Source of the DNA: Piezodorus guildinii
Taxonomy: Eukaryota > Arthropoda > Insecta > Hemiptera > Pentatomidae
Assembly: GCA_023052935.1 (NCBI GenBank)
Contig: CM041294.1
Location: 102,580,116 to 102,644,115, forward strand
DNA: 64,000 nt
Reading direction: 5' to 3'
Part shown: one piece after another, positions 44,755 to 56,269 of the stretch
How positions within the stretch are numbered: position 1 is the first letter of the stretch
Layout of the letters: each line of letters begins with the position of its first letter
Notes under the pieces: model-generated
The model's database searches: none
What the model saw: the letters and a program-made list of their open reading frames with translations, nothing else
Told to the model about the DNA's origin: nothing
Translations under genes and position numbers: made by a program

Positions 44755-45720
44755 TAATTTATCGTTCTACATAAATTTCTATTAGTGCTTAAATGTATGG
44801 TTTTTAAATTACATTAATATTCTCCCATATAGAAAAAGTCAATACATTTTTTTTTTTTTTTTTTTTAAATTTTTTTATTGAGATATATTACAATTTGTTA
44901 CAAAATGAACAATAATATTGATATGAGACCACATTCATACTATGTATACAGAAAATCATAATAATAGTCAAAAGTCAATAAATTTAAATAATATAAAGAA
45001 CTGAATGAGCTTAGCATTATACCCAATAACACCTACTCATTTTTATGTTTTATAAATAATAAATGTTAAGTTAGTTAGTGTTAGTGATAATTATCACATG
45101 TGTTTTATCAAAATTTATTAATAGGAGTTCAGAAAGTGTTTGTTATATTTTAGTTAAGCTGATAGGCTTTTTAGAAATAGAAATAGAAAATAATTTATAT
45201 ATTGGGACTAGGTCTCTTAAGAATGACATGTATGTACAGTTAAAATATGCAATGTCTTGCCAACAAACAAAAGGAACATAATTAATTAATATTGACAGTT
45301 ACTAATGGGCATAAATACAACACGAAATTAAACTAATTATCAAAAGATACATATGTTAAATGAAATGAAAAATAAATTAATTGATAGTAGAGCTTAAGTA
45401 TATAAAAAGAAATAAAAAAAAAAAAAAATTCTTGAAACTTAGTACCCTAATAATAAAATGGTTTTGACATATTATAGGATCTATGCCTGGCCAAGAGTTA
45501 ATGAAGAATGTACTAATTCTACATAAATAATAATAATAATATAGTACAATATTTAGAATTGAATTCTTCTAGTGACAATATAATAAAAATAATCCTACAA
45601 CGATTAAACTAGAGAAAGCTGACTAAATAGAAAATTTGAAAAATCGTATGTAAATATATGTGAAAAAATAAAAATATTAAATACAATTCAACTAAAACAA
45701 TATTAACATAATTAATAATT
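44755..45720. other. no gene recognised
   Basis: AT-rich, with a T-run at 44849-44866. The open frame at 45078-45281 is short and unrecognised. Confidence 0.5.
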
Positions 45721-45725
45721 AATAA

Positions 45726-46265
45726 TCATTGACAGGTAGCGTCATTTCGAGATGCAAAAATATACTGAAAAGAGAAATTTGAATATATTAAGTGAGGGAG
45801 CATGACGCATGTTTTATGGAATGAAATTCCAGAAACTAGTGAAACTGAATAAAAAGGAGCATTCATATTTTTTGTTCTGTTGTAAGGGATATAAAGGTTG
45901 GATATACGGGATCTCGTTTCTTTTGGATGAATTAAGAGTTTGAACCACAGGAGATGGTAGATATACGGAGGGTGTTCGGAGTTGATGGTACGGCTTAGGA
46001 AAGATCCAAGGAAACATTGCCTACGGGTGTAGGGACAGAGCCTTTTTGATTCGGTATAAAGATGAAATACATGAGACCATCTTGATGTGCCAAGGACGAG
46101 TCTCAAAGAGTTCATAATCAGTTTAAATCGTTTTTCAAGGATCATCGAGAGGCAACTTTTTATCACATATCTATTATCAAACTGAGGGAAAATTAGAGAG
46201 GACACAATTAGCTTTCGAGTAGACTGTGGTAGGACATGGTGGCAAAGATATGTGTAACGTTGAAA
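45726..46265 (-). mobile_element. CR1/L2-like LINE C-terminal fragment
   Basis: The minus-strand frame 46265-45726 reads RKLIVSSLIFPQFDN, LEKRFKLIMNSLRLVLGTSR, LYTESKRLCPYTRRQCFLGS and KETRSRISNLYIPYNRTKNM. This follows the fragment at 17695-18060 segment by segment (RKLLVSSLVFPHFDYG, RYRCQYFLASF, TRSRLSDLYPP). It is related but a different family. RT catalytic blocks are missing and the C-terminus is shifted. Confidence 0.68.
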
Positions 46266-46342
46266 GAACGTGTAATTTAATTCTTCAATACTAGGTATAA
46301 ATAATCAGGAGTCCGCCTGGTCAACATTATTTTAATTCTACC

Positions 46343-46376
46343 GACGTTTCGGCTCAAACATGTGAGCCATCATCAG
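46343..46376 (-). ncRNA. hammerhead-ribozyme-like core (Penelope-type)
   Basis: Minus strand: CTGATGA (46376-46370), one extra T, a 6-bp helix GGCTCA/TGAGCC with a CATGTT loop, then GAAACGTC (46350-46343). The ACGU self-complementary helix III before the cleavage C is the form reported for minimal hammerheads of Penelope-like elements, which may act as dimers. The extra nucleotide after CUGAUGA departs from the textbook core. No Penelope coding region is visible nearby. Confidence 0.55.
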
Positions 46377-46539
46377 AGCTACAATGAGTCATGGCAATCA
46401 TAAACTGGTTATAGACCATACATCCTCAATATAATTCTTCTGTTAGTAATAATTGTAATTTTTAGTTTATTAAGTTTTGTTAATGTTATATTTTAATTAG
46501 TTTGTTTTGTGATATTCTACATGGAATAATGTATACTTA

Positions 46540-46682
46540 CCCTCATCTTCAAACATTTGATTAGAACCTACTCCTTGTGAAAATTTATCTATGCTAAACC
46601 AGCATAACTTAACTGTCATGCCAAATGGTTGGAAAATAATTGAAGGCGCTAGGTATACCTTAGCGCCAACTTTATTTACCAA
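46540..46682 (-). other. possible exon end with a strong splice donor
   Basis: On the minus strand the frame reads LCWFSIDKFSQGVGSNQMFE and DEG, directly followed by GTAAGTA (about 46543-46537), an excellent 5' splice site. An acceptor-like GACAG lies near 46617. The peptide is not recognised. It borders the foldback-like element. Confidence 0.25.
46645..46667. repeat. 23-bp palindrome
   Basis: GGCGCTA and TAGCGCC flank an inner palindrome GGTATACC, giving a strong hairpin 24 bp outside the foldback-like element's left end. Function unknown. Confidence 0.6.
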
Positions 46683-47219
46683 CTTTAGTATAGCATTTCC
46701 AAGTCAATTGTAACCTTTTCCAAGTCAAATGTAACTTTTTCCATTTCAAATGTCACCTTTTCCAAGTCAAATGTAACCCTTTCCAAGTCAAATGTCACCT
46801 TTTCCATTTCAAATGTCACCTTTTCCAGGTTAGGTTATGTTATATATTTTACGGACACTCAACAGCCAAGGTTATATGTGTCCTGTTTTAACATTTGTTT
46901 TGATAACAGTGGAGGTTATATTGTGTTTTGATCATTGGCATGTTGTTACAATATGTTTTAGTGTCAGAGGCATGTTGTTACAATATATTTAGTGACACAG
47001 GCTTCTTACATGTTATTATTAGAGGTTCAATGTCTCATCCGGTAACCTGGCGTGAACTCCTGGAGCTCCATGTCCAGTTCTTAGTCCACTTCTTCAAATC
47101 TTGATTTTCTGAAAGCAGTTTTCCAGAAGAGGGTGTCCTGTTTTATTCCTGTGCTGGGTGCTTAGTTTCAAATTTGGTGTATTTGTCCCGTATGAATGGT
47201 TAAATGGTTATCTATTGTA

Positions 47220-47840
47220 TTTCTCTTTTTTTTTTTTTTCTTTTTTTTTGTTGCTCAAATTTTGTAAAACAACCCGTTATTTTTCAGTAACTCTATTAGT
47301 TTTGTTAACGTTGAGAGATCATCTCCTAATAACGTGTCTAGCCTTCTTTCAATACCAAGATTTTGGAAGGAAGTGGTGTACTGGGGGCAGTCAACTAATA
47401 GGTGTGCGATAGTGAGTTGAACATTGCAGATGGTGCATTGTGGAGGGGTTTCCCTTTTTATTAAATAGCCATGAGTAAGGCGTGAGTGGCCTATCCTCAA
47501 TCGCGCAATAACAACTTCTTCCCTCCTCGAATCTCGAATTGAGCTTTTCCATGCTTTTATTTCATTTTTTATGGTTTTCAATTTATTGTTTTCCTCGACT
47601 GATTCCCAAATCTCTTCCCACATCTTCCTAGCTAGACATTTTAGGTGATTAGTAAGATCAGATGGGGTATGAATATTTATTTCCTCCAATGTGGACATTG
47701 CCGCATCCCTCGCTGCTCTGTCCGCTTCCTCATTTCCTTTGATGCCAATGTGTGATGGGATCCAAACTATTGATACTTTTTTATTTTGATTATTAATCAT
47801 GGTTGAATATGCTTGGCATTTTTCCTGCAAAAACACAATA
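47220..47840 (-). mobile_element. I-like LINE 3' end (RNase H C-terminus) inside the foldback-like element
   Basis: Minus-strand frame 47836-47255 reads VSIVWIPSHIGIKGNEEADR, the RNase H end, then SRREEVVIARLRIGHSRLTH and CTICNVQLTIAHLLVDC. It is 5'-truncated within RNase H and ends in poly-A (T-run 47227-47249). The 193-codon frame is uninterrupted. It resembles the ends of the LINEs at 29.2 and 44.2 kb but is a third family. A clear target duplication was not found. Confidence 0.82.
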
Positions 47841-47954
47841 AATAATTTTTACATCCAATTATACCATAATACCTACGATATGTAGAAATTCCCAAGCGCA
47901 TAAAAGAATAAAGTTCAAAACACGTCATGAGAATCCCCTAAAACAAAAACAAAA

Positions 47955-48935
47955 AAGACCACTGCAAATGGAAGTTGAAATGAGAGCAAGCGACAATAAA
48001 AACAGCTTAAAAACGTAATCACAAGACCCGAAAAGATAATTACAAACCTCTATAACAATAAAAAATATTAAAAGTAAATACAAGTTGAAATACGCATGAG
48101 CGATAAGAGATACAGCTGGAAAAACGTAATCATAGCTCCCCGAAAGCACATTAATTAATCCCTATATCAATAGAAAACATTAAAAGTAATTTCGAGATAA
48201 ATGCGTGGAAGCGATGACAAAATAAAACTCAAAAAACGTAATTATAGGACCCGAAAACACAATTATCAACCCCTGTATCAATAAAAAACATAAAAAGTAA
48301 ATTTTAGTTAAAATAAGCGAGAGCGATAAAAAATACAGCTCGAAAAACGTAAGCATAACCCCCCAAAGCACATTAATTAATTCCGATATCAATAAAAAAC
48401 ATTAAAAATAAATTCGAGTTAAATTGCATGGGAGCGATAAAAAAATAAACCTAAAAAAACGTGATTATAGGACCCGAAAACACAATTATCAATCCCTATA
48501 TTAATAAAAAACATAAAAAGTAAATTGTAGTAAACATAAGCGTGAGCGATAAAAAAATAGTTGAAAAACGTAATCACAAGCCCGAAAACTCAATTATCAA
48601 CCTTTATGACATTAAAAAATATTAACAGTAAATCCGAGTTAAAATGCACGCGAGCGGTAAAAACACAGCTCGAAAAACGTAATAATAAGACCCGAAAAGA
48701 CAATTATCAACCCTTATGACAGTAAAAAATATGAAAAGTAAGTTCGAGTTAAAATGTATGGGAGCAATAAAAAAATAAAACGTAATTATAATACCCGAAA
48801 ACTCAACTATCAACTCCTACATCAATTAAAAACATTAAAAGTAAATGCGAGTTAACATGCACGCGAGCGATAAAAAATACAGCTCGAAAAAAGTAATTAT
48901 AATACCCGAAAACACATTAATTATTCACAAAAACT
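47955..48935. repeat. tandem satellite, ~111-bp unit in a two-type order
   Basis: The landmark ATTAAAAGTAAAT-type motif occurs at 48067, 48179, 48290, 48401, 48513, 48621, 48731 and 48834, spaced 103-112 bp. Each unit has AGCGATAAAAA, AAAACGTAAT, GACCCGAAAACACA and ATCAATAAAAAAC blocks. Units with ATACAGCTCG and CACATTAATTAATT alternate with units having AAATAAAACT and CACAATTATCAA across 48067-48513, giving a ~222-bp higher-order unit. About nine units are present, clearly diverged. Confidence 0.88.
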
Positions 48936-49170
48936 ACCCCTCCTCTCTAAAAAACTCAAAATCAATAACTACCTTAAAACTAAATAGACGATAATTAATT
49001 TTTTAAATATAGCTAGTAAAAAACAGAACTTGATACCAAATATCTAAAAAACAAAAAAGATAGCGATAGAATATGCCAAAATTATTAAAAAAGTCATAAT
49101 GTTAATTAAACTAATTATTTTTCAATAAATGAATAAATAAAATGGAATATTTGAGGCTAGAAGTGAAGAA

Positions 49171-49408
49171 AAAGGTGACATTTGACTTGGAAAAGGTAAC
49201 ATTTGAAATGGAAAAGGTGACATTTGAAATGGAAAAGGTGACATTTGACTTGGAAAGGGTTACATTTGACTTGGAAAAGGTGACATTTGAAATGGAAAAA
49301 GTTACATTTGACTTGGAAAGGGTTACATTTGACTTGGAAAAGGTGACATTTGAAATGGAAAAAGTTACATTTGACTTGGAAAAGGTTACAATTGACTTGG
49401 AAATGCTA
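49171..49408. repeat. 21-bp minisatellite, right arm of the foldback-like element
   Basis: About eleven 21-bp units, for example AAGGTGACATTTGAAATGGAA and AAGGTTACATTTGACTTGGAA. As 21 is divisible by three, both strands stay open: the plus strand would give a heptad KVTFEME/KVTFDLE repeat. I treat that frame as a by-product and not as a gene. Confidence 0.85.
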
Positions 49409-49625
49409 TATAAGCTAGTGAATTTGTTGCTCATTTCATTACAATAAAAAAAAAATTAATTTCTACTGCTGACAGGTGCAAATAAAAAAATGAAGTGAAA
49501 AAAAAAAATGTTTTATTATTTTCTTACTCTCGTTCATTAAACATATTATTAATTTTGGTGCATATTACGAGTTATTATAAATCCTGTCGGTCTAAAGAAG
49601 CTATATAACTTTAAACTAGAGCTTT

Positions 49626-49630
<5 letters not shown>

Positions 49631-49706
<76 letters not shown>
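49631..49706. repeat. (TC)n then (TA)n microsatellite
   Basis: About 14 TC units followed by more than 20 TA units. Confidence 0.95.
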
Positions 49707-49710
<4 letters not shown>

Positions 49711-49724
49711 TATATATATATTAA

Positions 49725-50215
49725 ATCATAACACGATTTTGGTTTCCTTCTTCTAAACCACAAGACGCATTTTGATACGGTTTTCACTATTATATAGGAC
49801 ATTCTTTCCAGAAGGTTTGTATGTCATGGAATTTTGTAAAAACTAACATTAAACATATATTTTACTGTAAACTAAATAGGACTCCCATAGAAACTCAATT
49901 AGCTTTTAAAATGTATTTATAAAAATTGAAATTGCAATATAAAGTAGTAATAAACCGTATAAAAATGTAACCTTTAACATAAAAATTAAATAAACTAAAC
50001 TAACTTGTGATTTTTTACCAATTTATATTTTTATTTCAGCCGATGATTAAATATAACAATAAGTTGACGTTATAAATATTTTCTTGTTTAATGAACTCAT
50101 AATCCCAAAATGATAAACTCTTAATTCGTCAAACTGAAGTTTATTTAAACATAAATGGCACCAGTTTAAATTGCACCCGCGTAAATCAATGGCGAGTCGC
50201 TAATATTGCAATAAT
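49725..50215 (-). repeat. shorter inverted copy of the 30.7-kb dispersed repeat
   Basis: Both ends match in reverse order: TTTTGATACGGTTTTCAC (about 49771) and AATTGCACCCGCG to GGCGAGTCGCTA (about 50170-50203). The interior is about half the length of the 30670-31560 copy, so it carries a large internal deletion. It directly follows the (TA)n run. Confidence 0.6.
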
Positions 50216-50990
50216 AGGATCTCTTAGTCTCATATTAGTTTTAAGTGGGATAGATTCTACTTTTTATATACAACATTTTTCTGAACTCTTTAAAAAATCT
50301 AAATTGCAATTTACTTCACCGTCCGTATTAAATAACTAGGGTGTGTATATATATATATAAATAGGTAAGTAGGTAAGGGGAGGATTATATTGTATTAGTA
50401 TAACTGTATAGGTTATCATCACAGAGTATGAATTCGAAACAAAATCATAAAAAATATTTGGTCTATCAAAGAAAGGCTACTTGGTATGCAGGCAGTGGCC
50501 ACGTGGGCCGATGTAGGAAATCCTCGATATCGCACCATCATATCATTTGACACACTTCAACCTTGTCATGAATAATAAGATTCGTCTTGAGCAGATATGA
50601 TGTCTCTGACGTCTAGAAATAACCGCATATTACTTCCGATATACATTTGGCAATGCTAAAAGATACATTTAAAATATAAGTGGAATAGCTTATCACTTAC
50701 CTATGTTTATTAAAAAAATTTATATAGAAAAGCGATTATGGTTCATAGGATTTCTTCATGCTTAAGGTATTTTATAAACATATCCAACTTTGAACTATCA
50801 CTTAATAGCAATAATACTTTAGACACTTCGATATTTAAATTTTTAATGATGGAGCACTTAAACCTGTGTATAGGGTGTTTTATTTTTGTTTTTTAGTGAT
50901 TATTACATCTATAATAAATTAATCTATACTTTGCTTTTGTAGTTATCTGTTTGTACTTAAGCTTTGTAGATAAACTAGACAGCTAGAAAT
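50215..50990. other. no gene recognised
   Basis: A GC-richer patch at 50470-50640 has no recognisable frame. Confidence 0.5.
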
Positions 50991-50994
50991 CATT

Positions 50995-51376
50995 CAACAA
51001 TTCCGGTCAACAACTTGTCGGACAATAACTAAAGCTTGGTACAGTATCAACATACCAGAACCTACTACAAACTATTTCACGACACTTATGCAAACATAGT
51101 ATCAAGCTCTGCCAACAATCAACTTGCCTGACAACCCCCGTAGAAGGCTGAAAAGGACCTGGATGATGGATCTCCTGGTCCAAATGCATGCTGTAAACTA
51201 AAGCAGGAAGGGGTGCCACCGTGTATTGTTCTCCCACATAACAATCAAGCCAATATATCAGATGTAATTTCATCCAACGAATTTAATAGTTTTTAATACG
51301 GTGACAACTGTGGATAAATGACGAAAATACAAAATAAATCATAATTTAAAAACAACAAAAAAAAAAAAAAAAAAAA
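50995..51376 (+). mobile_element. Jockey-type LINE 3' end
   Basis: The frame near 51120-51200 reads NLPDNPRRRLKRTWMMDLLV, the C-terminal end seen in J2 copies (RLKRGWMRDLL). A short 3' UTR with AATAAA-like text and a 20-nt A-run (51356-51376) follow. 5'-truncated and decayed. Confidence 0.65.
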
Positions 51377-51379
51377 GAT

Positions 51380-52600
51380 GATGAAACTCTTAATTTTATA
51401 TACCAAGGAAGGTTTGGAATATAAAATGATATCTCAAATCAAGTATTGCAACGAACTAGAAGGATTCACTGATGAATGATGCTATATTTTTTATTCCTTT
51501 TATTTCATATTTATTTATTTTTTTAATTAATGACGTGAAACCATAACTTTTTCATTTAGAAACTCATTTTAGTTTTCAACGTAGAGATACAATATTTTAA
51601 TAATATTGTCCAGTAGTGTGCTCAAAACTTGTTCAGTTCCGGACCAATCAACACTCTTTAACAGTAAAGACATTGACAGGACTTGAACAACTAACTCTTA
51701 CAAACGATATTCCATACTTGGAGCTCGATAAGTACATTTATATCTAGGAGCGAGAACGCTATAAACATTTCAATTAATTTAAAAAAGTAGTTCGTTTAAA
51801 AATTACATACGCCAGTCATATATGCCTTACAGATTGAGACCCTCCATTTTTTAATCTATGGATATATCTTCTTTTATTGCTGTTAGGTATTCATTTTAAT
51901 TTAAAGGAAATTGTGAATCACATTTTAATTGAAAAGATTTTTTTTTTTACAAAACATTAACTAAATACAGATAAAAAAATTTAAATTACAAATACAATCG
52001 AATCAGCCCACTAAATAAATCAGATCTATTAAATAAATCATTATTATTATTTTATTTTATTATTAACTACCTATTACAATGACAATTTGTAATTAGGCGT
52101 GATTTGATAAATATTTATTAGTCCACAATACGTTTCCGCTATAATAATTCATAAGCATTTGCTTTTGAAATTATGAAGTATTTGTTGCTTACAGTATTCA
52201 TGAATCTTTTTGAAACATTAAAATCCATGTAATATATTCTAAATTCTTTGATTAATGATTAAATATCTCACTCTCATATCTCTCTTTTAACTAAACAAAG
52301 AATTCACAACGAATAATTTATATATGTTGCCACTATGTGTTTTGTCGCATTAATACTGAATCTATTCCAGCCAATTCAAAATCCTTAATGTTTCCATTTA
52401 TGTCAAAATCAAAAGTATTCTTAAGAATTTAGTTTTAGAAGGGAACAACCAATATTTACAAGACTGAGGATGGAGCACACTTAAAGACTGTTAATTGATG
52501 GAATACACAACTCCACCAAAATTTATATACTGTGAGTAAATAGTCACCACAGAACACATACTCCTGATAGACGAATAACAAACGCATTAAGTACTTATTC
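51380..52600. other. no gene recognised
   Basis: AT-rich DNA without supportable features. Confidence 0.5.
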
Positions 52601-52800
52601 GTTTTTATTCCCTTATTTCAGAACATAAAACTGAAACAGAAACTATATACATACTCAGACCTATCTGAACATACTAGTCACAAATATACAGAATAGCGAA
52701 AAGACCCACTTAAAAAGGCTTTGAAATTTATAATACACAATTTTACTAATCAATTCCTAATAGTCGACGAACACATCAGAAATCTCTATCATTGATTATG
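52600..52800 (+). mobile_element. heavily decayed Jockey-type LINE remnant
   Basis: LKLKQKLYTYSDL and later VDEHIRNLYH recall LKIRQKLNTYTYLL and DQHIRTLYSRF of the J2 family, in the same order and spacing. Only scattered residues remain. Confidence 0.4.
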
Positions 52801-53591
52801 TGAAACACAAAAGAAGGTTTAAGGTCTAAGTGGCCAGACTTCAGGAAACAATTGAATGACTTCAAATGCAAGAAAAAAAGTTTCCGGAAATGCACAGTTA
52901 ATGAGCTACAGCCGATAATCCAATGTTGGTGTCGAAACTGGTTCTCAGGCATTTTTAACTTCTAGCTTCTCAGGAATTTTTTTTTCTAAGTTCGTTAAAT
53001 TCTAGAAGAATTAGTTCCAAGCTAAATACCAGTTTTTCCCCTTAATTCCTGTCCAGAAATGTGAGCATTACATTTTCGACTCTTTAACTTCGTATTTCTT
53101 GATACATCTCCTAAGCACTTTTTTGTTTTGAAGTCCTTAATTCAATCCTGACGTTTGGCCATGTAACATTGAAACACCCTCTATGTGTGCGATTTTTTTT
53201 CTAAATATTAATTTACATAATTCGCACGCTTAGGTGCAGTTAGATGCTTGCCGTACTTTATTTCTGATTAGATATATAGGTTGTAAAAATTTAATTTAAG
53301 TAAATTACTCCAACGTTATATAATATTAATATAAACCAGGTGTTAATTTTATTAACTATTAGAAATGTTGTTGTATGGCAGACGCTTCCTTTGAAGTCAG
53401 ATTGGAGGGTGCAACCGCTGCAGGTTTAATTAGAAACTCCTTGATCAACCTTAGCTACATGTTCATAGCATGTGGCCCCAAACTATCAAAATATGAAGGT
53501 GTCAGAAATAGAGGATGACTCTGGCGCAGAGAATAGTCGCAGAGTTTTTGTAGTTCCTTTACAAGCTAATAGGGTGTATAAAAAAAAAGAA

Positions 53592-53631
<40 letters not shown>

Positions 53632-53815
53632 TAACTTAAGTTCAGCCGAGAAAATTATAATAAAAAAAAGGGAATTAGGAAGGAGAAACAACACTTAAGC
53701 TTGCTAGATAACAACTGATTTATTCTTCATTTTAATCCACTATTTATACTTTTATCATATGTTTATATTTACAGAAAATAGGATTAGGTCTATATTGATA
53801 GTCATCTCATCTTAA

Positions 53816-53905
<90 letters not shown>

Positions 53906-53910
53906 CGTTT
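52800..53910. repeat. (TA)n tracts; otherwise no gene
   Basis: An A-run with (TA)n lies at 53581-53632 and a long (TA)n at 53818-53902. A GC-richer patch at 53370-53560 is unexplained. Confidence 0.6.
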
Positions 53911-53924
53911 TATAAAATTCAAGT

Positions 53925-54045
53925 TTTCAAATCGGAGTAGAGATTTGGGGCTCTACTAAACCATCAAATTCTTCCCGCATCCAATCCTTCGTAAAATCCT
54001 TAACGCTCCTTACTTTTTCACGAATATACTCGTCCATAAAGACCT
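53925..54045 (+). mobile_element. Jockey-type LINE fragment
   Basis: GVEIWGSTKPSNSSRIQSF matches the 14.3-kb fragment (GVEIWSSTKPSNASRIQS) and the 6.1-kb LINE, then NAPYFFTNI-like residues. It ends where mariner-like text begins. Confidence 0.65.
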
Positions 54046-54049
54046 TAAT

Positions 54050-54620
54050 GTTCTCTATGATAAAATAGTTCAATATGAAGATAAAGGTGTCGTTGACAAC
54101 CGCACAGCTCGTTTTGGTTTTAAAAAATTAGCAGTGGAGATGCGACTACATTATTGGATATTAATGGGGTTCTGCTGGGAGCTGTTGGGTCAAATCTGTC
54201 TGAAAGTAATTGGGACATGCCAGTTAGTGTGGTGGGTCGAAAGTTCTTGTAGTCGCTATCTACTCTTCATACGTAAGGTAAAAAAACAGCAGTAGACTGG
54301 TGCCTTACGAATTTACTACACAGCAATCAGCTCAGACATCGAACCAAAGAAAAATTTATAAAAAATCACGAATTCGGACTTCCGGCTCATCCACTTAATA
54401 GTCAAGACCTCGGTCTATCGGATTACTACCTGCTTTGATCCATAGCCCTTTTTCTGCAAGTAAAAAATTTGATAATTTTAAGGGAGTTGGAATTGCTGTC
54501 TTTCTTCGATAGCCATTCCAAGGAATGGTATCAGCATGTTATCGAGTAGTTGGCTAACGGTGAAAGGTAGCAATTTACTATGCTTCGAGTGTTAATTGTA
54601 TCTTATATCAAACAAATACA
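54050..54620 (+). pseudogene. mariner transposase remnant, internally deleted
   Basis: Decayed frames read GVVDNRTARFGF, a W-F-FRSGD-like block, GKVKK and VPYEFTTQQSAQTSNQ-like residues of the linker, then jump to EFGLPAHPP and DLGLSDYYL, VKNFDNFKGV and a final WQ-VV-like region. The order is that of a mariner transposase with its catalytic middle missing. Many stops. It differs from the mariners at 14.6 and 24.8 kb. Confidence 0.55.
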
Positions 54621-54834
54621 AAAAACGGTCATATTCTTTATTCATATAAAGAAATATTTTTACTTTCATAAAAAAATATTTTTACTTTCATAAAAAAATA
54701 TTTTTACATTCATAAAAAATATTTTTACTGTAAGTAAAAAATATTTTTACTTTCACTTACCTATATATGGAATATATAGTAAGGGAAAGTATTGCGATCG
54801 TGAAAATGTTCGAATTCGAGTTTTCAACGGAAAT

Positions 54835-54882
54835 ACACGTTTTAGGGTCCCTTGAGTCTAAATAACTAAGTCCCGCGAAAAG

Positions 54883-54923
<41 letters not shown>

Positions 54924-54930
54924 CGTGGTG
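54835..54930 (+). repeat. (TG)n with a conserved leader
   Basis: TTTTAGGGTCCCTTGAGTCTAAATAACTAAGTCC is followed by a (TG)n run (54886-54918). The same leader plus short TG run is part of the inverted-repeat family at 12640-12690 and, inverted, at 11195-11240. Confidence 0.6.
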
Positions 54931-54949
54931 ACTTCCGGTCGAAAACGAA

Positions 54950-56265
54950 AAGACCTGTAAAACTGAAATGTCTTATTCAAGGCAACTATACGCCCGAAAT
55001 GTTACAGAAAGTTTTACATCAAAATCAGCTAACCGGAAGATGAACTTTATAAACATGCATTTTGCACCTTTTAACGAGTTTATCAAAACGCCTCTAACGA
55101 TTTTGATTAGACTCTATGCATCGATGTAAAATTTGATGGGCTTTGTAGGTTTTCATTCTGATTAAAGTAGTCTGACAGGGCTTAAATACCGATATTTTAA
55201 ATTTTCTTCTCCTAAAGTACCTCTAATTTTGTAGATACTAAGAAAATAACAATATAATCTTGTTATAATAAGCAACGATAAAAAAAACAGGTAAATCTAT
55301 ATTTTGAACAAGTTCTAACTAAAGGAGAAAACTGCAAAGATATTGTTTTAATGCAATTTTTCGTTTTTGAACATAAGAGCAGTTATATAGATGTGCAATA
55401 TGCCGTTGAAAAGCTAATGATTTTAGAAAAAATATTATCTTATACACAAGCTTGTAAAAGTTAATAAGGAGTGAAGGGAAGCCAATAAAAATAACTGATT
55501 ATTATTTCAGATAATAATTTAATAGATTTTTTAATAAAAACACATGTTTTTATGGATATTCTATTTAATTCATTCTTTATTAGTTTCACTCATTTTTATC
55601 TTTAACTGTATTTGAAAAATTCTTACTCGATTTTAACACCGGCAGTAACTGAAAGTCGTGTGTTGTCCGCACCAGATTTTTTATACTATATTTAATAGCT
55701 GCATTAGACTATATAGTCGTTTTTTTTTCATTTAAAGCTGCTTTAAAATATCAAAGTTGTGCGGAGAGCCCATGTCTGCTTATACAGATAAGAACAGTCT
55801 TAAAATATTCATGGCCCGATAGTGCTCCCGCTGTCATCGACGACAAACATTGATTGTTAGACGACAGCTGGTACATCTTGTGCTAAGAATCATGCATGGA
55901 GCTAAGAAGGCTGCTGGAATATTATTGATTAGATGGAGAGGAGGTTTTGCCGCCTTGGGCCATGAAGCTCTTGAGTAGCGGCTAAAACCCATACCGTGTA
56001 AACACATCTTTACGACGGCCAGACAACAGCAGTTCTTTGTGCCAACCCCACTCTGCCCTCATTCAGTCAATCAATATGTGCTCCTAGCTATACTAAAATT
56101 TAATGTATAGTGACGCTGTAAGATATCGAGCGATCTCTCATACATAGATATGTATATTTTATATTTTAGCCTAAATATACACTTTTATTTTTTTAAATAT
56201 TTTTCATTATATTTCCATAATCTATAAAGTACTAATAAAACCTATTTGGCCTTGTGGCATCGAAT
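54950..56265. other. no gene recognised
   Basis: A GC-richer patch at 55740-56060 has no frame that I recognise. Confidence 0.5.
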
Positions 56266-56269
56266 TATA

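Larger units (their letters stand above)
46689..49410. mobile_element. foldback-like element with minisatellite inverted ends and TA TSD
   Basis: The left end starts TAGCATTTCCAAGTCAATTG at 46691 and the right end is its reverse complement, finishing at 49408. TA borders both (46689-46690 and 49409-49410). The inverted arms (46691-46827 and 49171-49408) consist of 21-bp units alternating CAAATGTAACCTTTTCCAAGT and CAAATGTCACCTTTTCCATTT types. Unit order is the same in both arms except that the left arm lacks about three units. Long terminal inverted repeats built of tandem repeats are the hallmark of foldback elements. The 2.3-kb interior carries no transposase; it holds a LINE fragment and a satellite array. 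Confidence 0.65.

Noticed and set aside
47955..48935. Possible CRISPR-like array
   Set aside because: Units are contiguous ~111-bp tandem repeats without distinct spacers, in a eukaryotic context.
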